From Telopea speciosissima (lineage: Eukaryota; Streptophyta; Magnoliopsida; Proteales; Proteaceae), in NCBI RefSeq assembly GCF_018873765.1, contig NC_057919.1, positions 20,872,698 through 20,936,697 on the forward strand: a stretch of 64,000 nt of DNA, in the 5' to 3' direction. The translations under genes were made by a program, and so were the position numbers. Under the pieces are notes generated by a model, which saw only the letters and a program-made list of their open reading frames with translations, was not told the origin of the DNA and did no database searches. Below, piece after piece: positions 1 through 11,093 of the stretch (the stretch's first letter is position 1; the number at the start of each line of letters is the position of its first letter).

Positions 1-678
1 CACCTGCCAGATGTCGTTCTTTTTTTTTTTTTTTTTTTTTTGCCATGTCATCATCTTTCAATTATAAAATTATAGTCAATGCCCTCTATGACTTTTGTTT
101 GCCACTTCATCATTTCCCAACAATACAAAACTCTACCTAATCACATTCCGCCACGTTGTAAAAAATTGAAAGTGGTTGCTGTGTCCGTCCCTCCCATTGA
201 GAAAAAAAATGAAGAACATATGGAAAGATATCAATGGATGTGCATAGCCACACGTGGAGGTAGATAATCGACACGTGTCAGTTGCAACTAAGGAAAGGTA
301 AGGTGCGTTTTTAAAAATCTTTGAAAGCGATTATTATAGTTATAGAAGGGAAGCATGCTGTGCTTGGTAAAGTTTTAAAACCTGAAAGATTCTAAGAGTT
401 TACAGAAAGAGAAACGAATAAAGTTTAGGTGGGTTCCCAATATCGGAATACGAAAAGACAGAAAACACCCCAACTTCCATTCATACTTTTCAATAGATTT
501 GTGTAAATTTTTTTATAGAAAATTGACCTATATTTGGAATTACACGTTTATCTACTTTCTCCAGTTTCATCTTCTCCTTTTAGAATGCCACCAACAGTCC
601 CACGCACATATCGCTCTCTTGCTGGCTCGCTCACAGTGGAGAGAAGTCGAGAAGGAGAAAAGTAGAACTACAGAGACA
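1..678. other. Intergenic DNA and upstream region of the J-protein gene
   Basis: No gene is recognised here. The stretch starts with a long T run and is AT-rich. The reading frame of the downstream J-protein stays open upstream to 499, but those 60 codons do not resemble the family and are treated as 5' leader. No clear TATA box could be placed with confidence. Confidence 0.4.
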
Positions 679-2109
679 ATGGAGGGTGAGTTTAACGGAA
701 GACCAGAAGCTCAACGATGTCTAGGAATAGCAGAGAAGCTTCTCACGGCTCGAGATCTCGTTGGAAGCAAAAATTTTGCAGCTCGAGCTCAGGAAAACGA
801 CCCTTTTCTTGATGGAGTAGACCAGATCCTCGCCATCGTAGATGTCCTTCTTGCAGCCGAGAAGCGGATCAACAACCACTTTGACTGGTACGCAATACTG
901 CAACTTGGTAGCCAGTCTAACGATTTGGAACTCATCAAGAAAAAGTACAAGAGACTTGCCTTGCTCTTGCATCCGGACAAGAACAAGTCTGTCTTCGCCG
1001 ATAACGCCTTTAAGTTTGTTGTCGATGCTTGGGCCGTGTTATCTAACCCATCCAAAAAAACCCTCTATGATAACGAGCTCAATCTCTTCTCCAAACTCGT
1101 TTCAAGCCAACCCTTACAACAGCATCAACAACCAGTGAAGGTAAATCCTCGCGACAAGAAGAGGAAAGCGTCGAAGGAACAAAATTTTAACTCCGGTAGT
1201 AGCAGGATCCGATCGTTGATGTCTACTTTCTGGACGACTTGTCCGTACTGCTATAATCTATACGAGTACCCTAGGGTTTACGAGGAATGTTGTCTCAGGT
1301 GTGAGAAATGTAAGAGGGCTTTTCATGCTGTCATGGTTAAATCCCTTCCTCCATCCCTCCCTGGCAAAGAGGAGTTCTACTGTTGTTGGAGTTTATTCCC
1401 TTTGGCCTTCTCAGTGTCTAATTCGGGTAGTGGTAAACCTAAATTTCCTGGCTTCCCTAATTGGATGTCTTCATCTCCTATGTTTCCACCCCCTCCTTCT
1501 ACGGACAAAAATGCCGAGTTTCCTAAATGGATGCCCTTCTCTCCCATGTTTCCATCTCAACCTCAAGGGGAAGGTAATCGTTCTGCTACAGCAGCAGCTC
1601 AGGTTAATTTAGATAATGATGGTCATGATGATTATGGCATTATTGAAGATGGGAATTTGAGCACTCATGTTCAGAAGAGAGCTTTGTCAAATAAAAAAAC
1701 CGAGCAACGAGTGGGGACAGCTGATAAGGGAGATGAGAACGCTCAGGGTGAGGCTAAGAAGGATGATGATGTAAGGACGGAAGCGCTTAGTGTTACAATT
1801 CCTAAGCCTCAAATGAGGAAGAAGACAGTTGCAAAGAGAACTCAGAAACAGAAGGGCAGAGGCCCCCAGGGTAAGAAAGCAGAAAGTAGAGCAGCCCGAG
1901 AATCAGAGAAGCTTGATTTGAATGGGGAATGGGGGAATGAGGCTAAGGATTCTGAACCCACAACTGGGGAAGGAACGGATGCAGGGAGTGGAGATGAGGA
2001 TGTTGCTTCAGGGAGTGGCTTCTTTGAGGGACTTGATGAATTCCTGGGCAATCTGCCAATACTTAATGCTGTAAATGATGGTGAAAAGGTCGAAGGAGGT
2101 AGTGCATAG
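679..2109 (+). CDS. J-domain (DnaJ/Hsp40) protein with zinc-ribbon-like motif, single exon
   Basis: The predicted protein has 476 residues in one exon. The ATG at 679 was chosen because the family's usual N-terminal helix region (EAQRCLGIAEKLL, with FAARAQ) begins right after it. The J domain spans about residues 67-134 (FDWYAILQLG to LYDNEL) with the Hsp70-activating HPD at 98-100. Residues 184-216 hold a FWTTCPYC motif followed by a second CxxC pair (C188, C191, C208, C211), a zinc-ribbon arrangement common in plant J proteins. The C-terminal half is low-complexity and rich in Lys and Glu, suggesting a nuclear or cytosolic co-chaperone. In the family, HPD stimulates the ATPase of Hsp70; the client here is unknown. 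The stop is followed by AT-rich 3' UTR-like sequence. Lack of introns is common in this plant subfamily. Confidence 0.9.
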   Translation: MEGEFNGRPEAQRCLGIAEKLLTARDLVGSKNFAARAQENDPFLDGVDQILAIVDVLLAAEKRINNHFDWYAILQLGSQSNDLELIKKKYKRLALLLHPDKNKSVFADNAFKFVVDAWAVLSNPSKKTLYDNELNLFSKLVSSQPLQQHQQPVKVNPRDKKRKASKEQNFNSGSSRIRSLMSTFWTTCPYCYNLYEYPRVYEECCLRCEKCKRAFHAVMVKSLPPSLPGKEEFYCCWSLFPLAFSVSNSGSGKPKFPGFPNWMSSSPMFPPPPSTDKNAEFPKWMPFSPMFPSQPQGEGNRSATAAAQVNLDNDGHDDYGIIEDGNLSTHVQKRALSNKKTEQRVGTADKGDENAQGEAKKDDDVRTEALSVTIPKPQMRKKTVAKRTQKQKGRGPQGKKAESRAARESEKLDLNGEWGNEAKDSEPTTGEGTDAGSGDEDVASGSGFFEGLDEFLGNLPILNAVNDGEKVEGGSA

Positions 2110-3655
2110 TTTGGGATTACTCACTAGCTTTTGTTTGTAAGTTTTTCTTAGTGTTCAATGTAACAATCAGTGACCAGAATTTTCGCTTTACTGGTTGCCC
2201 TCTTAGGTCGGATGTATATTTTGCAGCAATGTGATCGATCTTATGCTGTTTAAAACCATTCGATGACTTGTTTTTATGTATGTAGATTCTAACTTCCCTG
2301 GAATATGACTCACTGGTTATTATGGCTCAAATCAACTGGAAAACTAGTCAGGGGATGAGCTTAATTGTCTTTTACACTCTTACTTGCCTGTGAGAAGTTT
2401 TGGTCTGTGCAGCTTAGTTGCCTTATTTGCCTTAAGAAGTTAGCTATACTCAACTCTCCTGAAATGTCTGTTGATGAGTAATTCAGGTTATCAACATTTC
2501 ATAGTTCTCGAATATTTGGCGTAATTGATTGGCTTACACTATTCTACCAGTAGCAGCATTATTGAATTGCATTGACTACTGTAACTGCGAAAACTGGAGT
2601 TGTGAATCTGATGGTATTGATGGTACTTTCAGTTTTAACTTCAAACTACATTATGAGCCATTTTGGTCGTATTCTTTTTCTTCATTTGGTCCTCCTGATC
2701 TGGTGTTTGAGTGGTTTATATCTGGAAGAGGTAAGGTGGATTCTTTATTGCCTATGCCATGGATGAGGAACTTGATGCTTTCTAATTGCTTCTATGGCAT
2801 GTCTTTGTCAGAAAGCATTTCCCTTTTGAACTCTTTCATCCAGCCATTATATATGAAGACACTGTGCTGTGAGGTGCTACTCTCTCCCTCCCTATCCCTC
2901 TCCCAGCTCCCTTCTCCAAAACAAAAACATCTGCAATAACACTTTCTAGATATTTTTTGTTCATCAAAAGTTTTGAGGTCCGTAGGACAAAGCATATAAC
3001 TGAATGACCAGAAATCATATAGGTCCCAAACATTGTAGGGTGAAGAGAAGTCTTGGCAGTTGTTTTTTCAGTTAGTTCTGTGGGGAAATTCTGTAGATTA
3101 GGAAGCATAAATTAGTACCAGTGGATGGTACTATGCTAACTTCCTACACATTTTAAGGATTTCATCATTTTCTCTGATACATCTGATTCCACAGTTTTGG
3201 TCTGTGCCTTCATCTTTTATATGAAGTTTTTCCCTCTCGCTTCTGAAAGCTTCTGTTCTCTTTCTTCTCCCAAATTCCTGGAACTTCCTTTTTCATGGTT
3301 TACATTGCTTCACAATCTTGGATTATGCCTTATTTTTCCTCTGATGTTTTTAAGAGTACTTTGTTAATGATCTAGATGCATGGGACAGAAAATTTAAGAA
3401 ATTTAAGTCCATGATTGCACAGCTATTATCCCTCTTTCCTCTTACTTTCATTGGTCATTTTCCATTTTTCATGTCTCATCTCTTTTCCCTTCTTTTCATT
3501 CCCCCTTTGTTTGTTCACCTCAGTTTTACGAACTTTGTTTTGTTGGGATAAGGTTGGGTTTGTTGTTGTTGTTGTTGATTGCGCAGCTAAACATAAGAGC
3601 GCAACCATTTACTAAACATACACATTCATGAACAATTGGAAGCTTGGAACTTTGT
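2110..3655. other. 3' flank of the J-protein gene, no further gene seen
   Basis: This stretch probably holds the J-protein 3' UTR in its first few hundred bases. The longest open frame (2529-2939, +) has no recognisable domain and its composition looks non-coding. From about 3400 the sequence is T-rich and runs into the (CT)n-bearing tandem duplication. Confidence 0.4.
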
Positions 3656-3656
3656 G

Positions 3657-3659
<3 letters not shown>

Positions 3660-3698
<39 letters not shown>

Positions 3699-4363
3699 CG
3701 TGTGTGTGTGTGCGCATGCATGTGCACGTGCCCGTGTGTGTGTGGGAGTTTTAGAGGTTAAATCCCATATATATAGGTTATCTGAGACCTTAGATTTGTC
3801 TTCGTAGATCATTGGACTATATCCCCTTAATAGGGAAAAGGTTCTTTGAGCCACTGGGGCAGTGTACACTAGCATCCTTGTGTCTAACTCTCTCCTCTAA
3901 ACATGAAATGACCTAGCTGCCTTCCATGCACGATATTGTTTTGACACACCTCGTTGGTGTGCTTCTCTATGTTGCTTGGTTAGAGAACCTCTCCCTAACT
4001 TAAATTATTAGGTTGACTCTCTCTCTCTCTCTCTCTCTCTCTTGTGCGTGTGTGTGTGTGCGCATGCATGTGCACGTGCCCGTGTGTGTTGGAGTTTTAG
4101 AGGTTAAATCCCATATATATAGGTTATCTGAGACCTTAGATTTGTCTTCATAGATCATTGGACTATATCCCCTTAATAGGGAAAAGGTTCTTTGAGCCAC
4201 TGGGGCAGTGTACACTAGCATCCTTGTGTCTAACTCTCTCCTCTAAACATGAAATGACCTTGCTGCCTTCCATGCACGATATTGTTTTGACACACCTCGT
4301 TGGTGTGCTTCTCTATGTTGCTTGGTTAGAGAACCTCTCCCTAACTTAAATTATTAGGTTGAC
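3660..4363. repeat. Tandem duplication of a ~350-bp unit with (CT)n/(GT)n head
   Basis: Two nearly identical direct copies lie head to tail: 3660-4017 and 4018-4363. Each starts with a (CT)n run, then a GT-rich stretch, then a shared body ending in ATTATTAGGTTGAC. Only a few substitutions and repeat-length changes separate them, so the duplication is recent. Each copy encloses a short inverted-repeat unit (see 3832-3999). Confidence 0.9.
3832..3999. mobile_element. MITE-like inverted-repeat unit (duplicated again at 4178-4346)
   Basis: The left end AGGGAAAAGGTTCTTTGAGC matches the reverse complement of the right end (AGGGAGAGGTTCTCTAACC) with a few mismatches. The unit is about 170 bp, non-coding, and was copied along with the surrounding tandem duplication. 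The superfamily is not assignable from what is visible. Confidence 0.45.
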
Positions 4364-4577
4364 AAATGGAAGAATAGCAGTGATAGTAGATCAAGTAGTA
4401 TAATTTATTATTATTAAAAAAAAAAAGTAATATGATTTATTTTTCTTTTTTTTTTTCAATTTTGCTGGAGGATGTATGGAAATCCCGTCTCCCTTGCCAT
4501 TTAGACTTGTGAAAGGGGATCTTCAATAGAAATAGGTTTTTCCTTTTTTTTTTCCATTTTTTGGGTGAGGTACCTTA

Positions 4578-5520
4578 GGCCATCTTTGGTATAGTTTTTA
4601 TTTTTTATTTTTGCCTTAAAAAACGTTTTTTTGTTGTGTTTGGTATCATTTATGGAGCCTATTTCTATTTTAAAAAGATTGAAAAAAATTAAAAAAAAAA
4701 ACAAAAAATAGATGGAAACCTCTTTATGATTTTTCCTTGAAATTTGTTTACCGCTATTTATACGGACACTTTAATGAGCATGTGCTCATAAACCCCAAAA
4801 TTGAAGGGTAAAATAATAAAATGCTTTTGTTTTTTTTAAAAGGCAAGCATATGACCCATTCTCCTCCTTCTTCATCGATCAATAGAGTGAATGGGGTTTA
4901 TCACTTTTATTTTTCTGAAAAAGGAAGCATTCCATACCATTTCACCAAATCTTAAATCTGCAATTCTTCTCTTCGAGCTAATATTTGTTCCAATCATTGT
5001 GTTCTTATAAGCTTTGGTGCCCACATACGCCAAGTTGACCACCTAATTTCACCAAGTCTTAAATCTGCAATTCTTCTCTTCGAGTAGGATTCCTTACTTT
5101 TGGATTCTTCCATAGCACCTTTTGGCGACAAACTACTCATCGGTGGTTCAGGGCTTCCAACATCTGTTGCTGCCACAATCTAGTCCACCATCTCCAACAC
5201 CTCGCTCATCTTGGGGCGTGCTTTTGGATGCCACACTAACCCTCTCTCTTTCCTCTTTTCTCTTCTTTTATTAGTCGATTTGAGCTTCTTTTCATCCCTT
5301 TCCCTTTTTCAGAAAAGAAGATGGGTGAAGAGGGAATATCTTCACACCATTTCTTCAAAAACTATTCTACACATAACCATACCAAACCATTTTTCTTTCT
5401 ATTTTCTAATACGTTTAATGTTTACCAAACGTTTTTTAGTTTATGATAAAAAATGGTTTTCATTAATGATTTTTGTTAAATAGACAAAAATCAAAAATAA
5501 AAACTATATCAAAGATAGCC
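4578..5520. mobile_element. PIF/Harbinger (Tourist)-like non-autonomous element carrying a kinase gene piece
   Basis: The left end GGCCATCTTTGGTATAG and the inverted right end (GGCTATCTTTGATATAG) form terminal inverted repeats of about 40 bp. The element is flanked by TTA on both sides (4575-4577 and 5521-5523), the 3-bp target duplication typical of PIF/Harbinger. It is 943 bp and has no transposase. Inside, a ~45-bp segment is directly repeated (about 4937-4985 and 5042-5088), and a host kinase fragment lies on the minus strand. Confidence 0.75.
4991..5232 (-). pseudogene. Captured C-terminal piece of a PBL-type receptor-like cytoplasmic kinase
   Basis: Read on the minus strand from 5232, the frame gives WHPKARPKMSEVLEMVD, then one in-frame TAG, then IVAATDVGSPEPP and an end of the type RRIADLRLGE with WRMWAPKL just before the stop. 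The ARPKMSEV block is the end of the kinase domain in plant RLCK-VII/PBL kinases, and the Arg/Trp-rich tail also occurs in that group. Only the C-terminus is present, with no catalytic motifs, so it cannot be an active kinase. It lies wholly inside the PIF/Harbinger-like element, which implies capture. The kinase class is likely; the subgroup is a guess. Confidence 0.6.
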
Positions 5521-5637
5521 TTAGTTGGAAGTGTTTTTTATTTTTTTTTGGAATGAAAACTTTAATTGGAAGTTATATTAAGAGAAGAGAGAAATTACAT
5601 CGTTTAGAGTTCCAAAAGTGGCTACTAGAACTATAGA

Positions 5638-6460
5638 TTTTTTTTTGCAGGAAAATAAAAAACTTAATTAAACAAAAAGAGGAGACATTGTCTGTTACAA
5701 CTCTATTCTGCTGGTTATGCCGAGCAGAGAGTGCTAGATCATGTGCCATAGAAATAAGAGCTCAGTCTTAATAATATTTACAGAATTAAAAATTTTAAGA
5801 GAAAAATGAATATCCCATAAAAAGGTGAAAATCTCCAAGTGTCAATTCAAAACCTCCACCTGTAAGCCAACGAAGCAAATCTCCACAATCTGTCCAAATC
5901 TCTAGGTTTCTATTGGTCAAGCCTTTGGTTAGTTCTATGTCTGAGAGGAGGCCTCTTATCTCTGCTTCCTGAGTTGTTCCTGTGAAACCAAAATCCATAG
6001 AAGCCAAAATATAAGAGTGATTTAAAACAACTCTACAAACCCATCTTGCTTGGCCGGTATCTTGTAAGAAACTTCCATCACAAATTAAGGTCAACACTTC
6101 GGCCTTGTGATCGCTAGGTAATACTCCATAGAAGGTTTACGGGTATTGGGTTGTGGAGTTGGTGGTGGTGGGTTATGAGAATGGAGTTTGAGGTCTGTTG
6201 TCCAACGATCCAACGATGGATGTTATGCATGAGGTGATTGGGGTTTGGGGTAGAGTGAAGAAAATTGCATTGGTTTCTAATTAACTTTGAAAAAAGTAAA
6301 TTAACTGATAGGTTTAGAAGAGAAGAGCTTCTGAGGTGTTCAGTTCTAAGTCCTAGAGGTTCTGTTGCCAAGATTCTCTTTGAGAAGGGACAAGAAACAA
6401 AAAAGATGCCTCCAAATGGTTATTTGAAATTTCGGAGTGTTGTACTAAGATTAATCAACT
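5638..6460 (-). mobile_element. 5'-truncated LINE fragment (zf-RVT end plus RNase H)
   Basis: On the minus strand the fragment encodes the end of a zf-RVT region (PLGLRTEHLRSSSLLNLSVN) and then an RNase H-like segment (CDGSF, later GTTQEAEIRGLL and IWTDCGDLLRWL) at about 6097-5795. It ends at 5638-5649 in a T run on the plus strand, the poly(A) tail in LINE sense. The two parts are in different frames, so it is dead. It resembles the LINE at 21671-22674, including the PLGLR-EHL block. Confidence 0.75.
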
Positions 6461-6566
6461 TTCTTTAATCTTTGTAATAATGATCTGATTATGCTAACTA
6501 GGCTCTTAGTTGAGGAAGCTAAGAGGAGGAATCGCAAATCTATTGTGATAGTGGATTTGGAGGTGG

Positions 6567-6607
6567 GATCCCACTCTCGTTCGAGAATGGTGAACGAGAG
6601 TGGGATC
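6567..6607. repeat. Perfect 16-bp inverted repeat around a 9-base loop
   Basis: GATCCCACTCTCGTTC is followed by nine bases and then its exact reverse complement. A related GGATGGGATCCCAACTCG block occurs about 80 bases further on, suggesting the remains of a foldback element. Confidence 0.8.
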
Positions 6608-7342
6608 GAGCCGCATAGATGACATCAATGTGGGACCCACTCGAAGTGGAAGCCATCTGTGTGGCTCGAACATAAGAGGATGGGATCCCAACTCGTGGAT
6701 GTGGAACATTTTGTATTATTTTTCTTATATGGGAAAAGGCTAGGTACGCCACTGGGCTGCCCAGCCTATGTCTCTCTCTCCACGCCCTTGGAAAAGACCC
6801 ATTGCACCTCTCATGCTTACGCCCCCATTGATCCAGCCACCCCATGCAAGTCAGCGAGTGATGAGTCACGTTCACATTCACGTACATGAGCATATGAAGT
6901 CCACTTTATAGGACCCACATAAATGGATTCCATCTGAATAACTGGGAGCTGTTCTCGAGCATGAACGTGAGTCCAACTAGTGGGCGGCCTGCCCATCCCT
7001 TGCCCTTTCCTTATTTTGCTTAATTCTAGCTCTTTTCTTTCCTCTTTCAAAAAAATGGAGCTTAATAGCACATATTGGCACACTAAAGTCACTAAATCAT
7101 GTCAGTGACTTGTCCCAGTGAGATTCCACTTCAATCAATTTTTAGCTATACAATCCTACACCAACTGGTCCTACACTATATATATATATATATATATACC
7201 ACCACGTTGAGAGGACAATACAATGCCACAAGGGCTGGGAAGAGAGGAGAGAGAGTCTCTAACAGGGGTCCACTTTAAAGCATTGATTCCGATACTTCAA
7301 AAATAGTTCATGTCAATAAGCAATGATTCTTCTTTTAGAAGA
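6608..7342. other. Gene-free stretch
   Basis: No gene is seen. Overlapping open frames on both strands between 6500 and 7090 share the same DNA and none looks like a known protein. A (TA)n run lies near 7176-7197. Pieces at about 6729 and 7015 (GGGAAAAGGC and GCCCTTTCC) may be ends of a small MITE, but the match is weak. Confidence 0.4.
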
Positions 7343-7351
7343 AAAAATAAA

Positions 7352-9255
7352 GGGTCAGGTGAACGTATGACGTATCCCCTATAATGCATCTAACATTCCT
7401 CATACCCCCTAAGTGGTTCAATATTCCACGTATAAGCTTTTAATATTTCACGTATTATTTCTATTTTACACCCCAAATACCAAATAGGTCTAATCTATTA
7501 AATATCACCGTTAGATGCCAAAATTTTGATCATCTTACTCTTTGCTATATTTTTTTAAATTTGAAAAGACTTAATTACCTTTACTTATTTGTTGTCTTAA
7601 ACTAATTGAAAATGATCATTTTATCATTTGTTTTATTTTTATAAATAAAAAAACCTAATTGCCCTCATTTATGTATTACCCTAACCTAATTTGAAAAGAT
7701 TATTTTACCCTTAAATAAGTGTTCCTAAAAACCCCAAAATGCCCTCATCTTCCCCAAATCATCATCTTCTTTTACATACCCACCACGGCCACCACCACCC
7801 ACCATTGGCTTTGGGTTCTAAGACAAATGCCAAATTGTTGTAATAACAAAATTTGGTATTCAGAGATTCACAACGAGGACATTTCTGTGGCTGCTGTGGT
7901 GGTTGTTGTTGTTGATTTTCACCTGTTGATGGTTTCACCCTCCGATCTTGCTGTTGCAGACTACCCATTTGCTCAACTCTCCCTCTTCCTCCACCCTCCT
8001 GCTGCATCTCTCTATCTATTTCTTGATTTCTTGATTTCTTCTTCTTCTTCTTCTCTTTCTCTCTCTGTTTGTGCTCTTCTAATACAGTAATATATCATAG
8101 GCAACAAAACAAATAGGTATGGTGCATCCAGATTTTGATTTTGGTGACAAGGGATTTCTGGGGGAGGTGCCTTGGCGGTTTCAGAATTAGAGAGAAGGAG
8201 AGTAAACCACTAACCTCAACGTGCCTACCTTCTATTCTCTAGTCTTAAAGAATCTATGGAAAGAAGAAAACAACGGCGAGATCGTTAGCGTTACCTGAGT
8301 ACAGATTCCTCAACACCTTCCCTTACCCTCATAGTCCTTATCCTTCACTTCCTCCCACGAGTAACAAAAGCGGGGGGCCAAGTAATAAAGAAGCAAGATA
8401 TCTATACTATCCAACGAAATCTTCAAGGATCTTTCTCTCTTTGCGATAGAAGAAGATCTCTTCTCTTGAACCCAAAGAGAGAGCAAACACAGAATTCATG
8501 GAATAAATTACTCTTCCGGCAAGGCTGATGAGAGTAGGTACTATCTCTGTGGGACGAGAGAGAAAGGGAAACGTCCAAATCCGTGAGGGAGAGATTACAG
8601 AAAAATGAGTTCAGTAGAAGTACAATCTGGGTTCCTTAGCGTCTGAATAATCGTAGTCACCCAGAAGAAAAAGGAAAAGGAAGGAAGACAGAAACCCATT
8701 TCATTCCATGGATCAAAAAACCCAACCCAACTCATACAACAAAACAAACACATACACAGGACAAAGACAGCGGAGACTGGAATGAAAAAAAAAAAAAACG
8801 GATTTTGGGTGGCAGTGGTGGTGGTGGTGGTGGGCAGTAAAAGAAGATGATGATTTGGGGAAGATGAGGGCACTTTGGGGTTTTTCAGGAACAAGTATTT
8901 AGGGGTAAAATAGTCTTTTCAAATTAGATTAGGGTAATACATAAATGAAGGCAATTAGGTCTTTTTATTTATAAAAATAAAACAAAGGATAAAATGGTCA
9001 TTTTCAATTAGTTTAGGGCAACAAATAAATGAGGATAATTAAGTCTTTTCAGATTTAAGAAAATGGAGCAAAGGGTAAAATGGTCAAAATTTTGGCATCT
9101 AACGGTGGTATTTAACAGATTAGACCTATCTAGCATTTGGGGTGTAAAACAGGGGTGATACGTGAAATATTGAAGGGTGGTACGTGGAATATTGAACCGC
9201 TTAGGGGGTACGAGGAATATTGGGTGCATTATATGGGGGTACGTGTACTTTACCC
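7352..9255. mobile_element. MULE-1: Mutator-like element carrying a Dof gene piece
   Basis: Long terminal inverted repeats of roughly 440 bp (about 7352-7790 and 8815-9255) match along most of their length. The ends are GGGTCAGGTG and, inverted, GGGTAAAGTA. An exact 9-bp target duplication, AAAAATAAA, flanks the element (7343-7351 and 9256-9264), the hallmark of Mutator-like transposons. The 1.0-kb interior has no transposase; it holds the leader and first codons of a Dof transcription factor gene on the minus strand. This makes it a Pack-MULE-type non-autonomous element. The near-intact repeats and duplication suggest fairly recent insertion. Confidence 0.9.
7835..8007 (-). pseudogene. Captured 5' piece of a Dof zinc-finger transcription factor
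   Basis: From an ATG at 8007 the minus strand encodes a Gln-rich N-terminus and then KCPRCESLNTKFCYYNN, the first half of the Dof zinc finger (consensus CPRC, NTKFCYYNN). The match stops in the middle of the finger near 7835, where the MULE inverted repeat begins, so the second CxxC pair is missing and no DNA-binding domain could form. Upstream, about 8008-8810 on the same strand looks like the donor's 5' UTR and promoter-proximal DNA, with possible splice-like sites. Known Dof proteins bind AAAG sites; this copy cannot. The identification is strong because the motif is highly conserved. Confidence 0.85.
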
Positions 9256-10953
9256 AAAAATAAACGAAAAAAAAAACGGATTTTTTTTTTTGGTGAAAAA
9301 AGCTTTCCATCATGAAGTAATAGATTAGGAATAATCAAACAAGGAATAGGAGGGACAAAAAATAGAAAAATATGTAAGTCAAAGGTATGTTTTAGCTATA
9401 ATACATTAATAGTCAACTATGTTTATGCGACACCGTCGGGTAATATAGTCAAACCAAGTCCCAAAAAGATCCTGACATCCTATGCATTCGGGCAGTCGGG
9501 CTGCATGTGCAGCGCACTTTGATCGTCTTACTCCTGCTCGGGTAAGGCGCTTGGGCAGGATCCGTGTTCAACTAAGTCGGCCCAACTCCCAGTGCCCCTA
9601 ACAAGGGGCACAATGACCACCCTACCCCTGCCCAGATAGGGTCCCCCCCCCTCTTTATTAGAGGCACAGGGAACTGGGTCAAGCAAAGAACTGGAGTAGA
9701 TAATTTTTCGTCCCAACTAAACAGATCTAGCATTCTCGTAAATCACATGTTAAATTTAGTACTCACTTTTTAAAATATTATCCCACGTGAGTATTGATAG
9801 AGGAGTTTAAGGCTTACTTGTGCACCAAATTTTGTTACCAAAATTGATATTTATCAATTGCAAATAATTTGACAGACTATCCATTGTGCGTTTTAATAAT
9901 TTGTAACGTATTTGCCCTTGTTAGTATAATACACTTCTTTTAGTGATTGTAATATTTTGTCATTTCATATTTTCATATATGTACTATGTAGTATGTACTC
10001 GAAAAATATTTGAGATAATAATGACAACTCTTAATAATGACATTATAACAAGGAAAAATAACCCTAGTTGACAACATGGTACCTACACCCAAACACAGAG
10101 GAAAGCAAAATGACTGCCCCCATCCCCTAAAAATGTGAAAATCTCATCCCTGATGATACTCTTGCACACGCGGTGATTGGTCTCTGCACTGGCGCAAGGG
10201 CCACACTGCCAGGCAAAGAACCCCACCTAATAATTACACTTTCAAATTACTTTGAAAACGCTTTTCACCCTTTATTTAAGGAGAAATTTTGGGTATAAGA
10301 CAAAGGGCAATTAAAATAAAGTTACAAGTCTAAATACACCAATAGAGGTATCATTCACATAGTCTCTTTTGTCAAATAAATATTTTTTATAAAAAATTTT
10401 ATTTCCTACGACTATGACAAACAAAAAAATAATATATACGATCAGTCCCCGTCTTTCACAAACTATTATGTGTTTTTTTTTTGTGTGCGTGTGTGTAACT
10501 TATTATCATTAAAGTGGTAAATTAAGAAGTTATACTTTTCTTTTATATGCCCTTATCTTATTTTCGGATGTTGTTTAATGTTGTATTTAATGCAAGGGTA
10601 AATTTTTTTCTTTCAAAAAGCTACTTATGTGAAATGATAGGATTTAACCTCGTTGAAAAAAAATTTTGTGTTACTTGATATGGTCAAAAAAATAAGATTA
10701 CAATTCCTAATTCACACTACTTTCGTTACAATAAGATTTTCTCCATTTTATATAATAAAAAGGAAATAAACTACCATTAGTTCTCAAAAAAAAAAATACA
10801 ATCAGATAACTAAAATATTATGGAACCACGTAGCACGAAGAGAGTACGATGTAACCCTCCTCCCCCAACTACCCCCACCCCAAAAAAAAAAATTGTAACC
10901 CTTCTCATACCTAATTCAGGGAAAAGAATTAACCATATTAGCATAGTACCCAT
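9256..10953. other. Gene-free AT-rich stretch with a GC-rich block
   Basis: No gene is recognised. The only departure from the AT-rich background is a GC-rich block at about 9426-9690 with many CGGGCAG and GGGCAC-type words and a small palindrome (GCTGCATGTGCAGC). Its origin is unclear. Confidence 0.4.
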
Positions 10954-11093
10954 AAAGGATGTACCCAGTACATGAGGTTTCCGCCACAGCAGGATTTGGA
11001 GAGGGTCATAATGTATGCAGCCTTACACCTACTTCATGGAAAAGCTGTTTTCAAAGACTCAATCCTGTGATCACTTGGTCACTATAGTTACCA
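10954..11093 (-). mobile_element. Au-type SINE, degenerate
   Basis: In minus orientation the sequence runs GACCAAGTGATCACAGGA, then AAAACAGC, GTAAGGCTGC, GACCCTCTCC and ends TGTACTGGGTACATCC before a short T tract. These are the successive landmarks of the tRNA-derived Au SINE. It has diverged more than the copy at 36113-36279, so it is probably older. Confidence 0.7.

Noticed and set aside
2529-2939. 136-codon open frame downstream of the J-protein gene
   Set aside because: No recognisable domain, no splice or neighbour support, and overlapping open frames on both strands; most likely 3' UTR or intergenic DNA.
6729-7015. Possible MITE with GGGAAAAGGC / GCCCTTTCC ends
   Set aside because: The inverted match is short and imperfect and no target duplication was visible.
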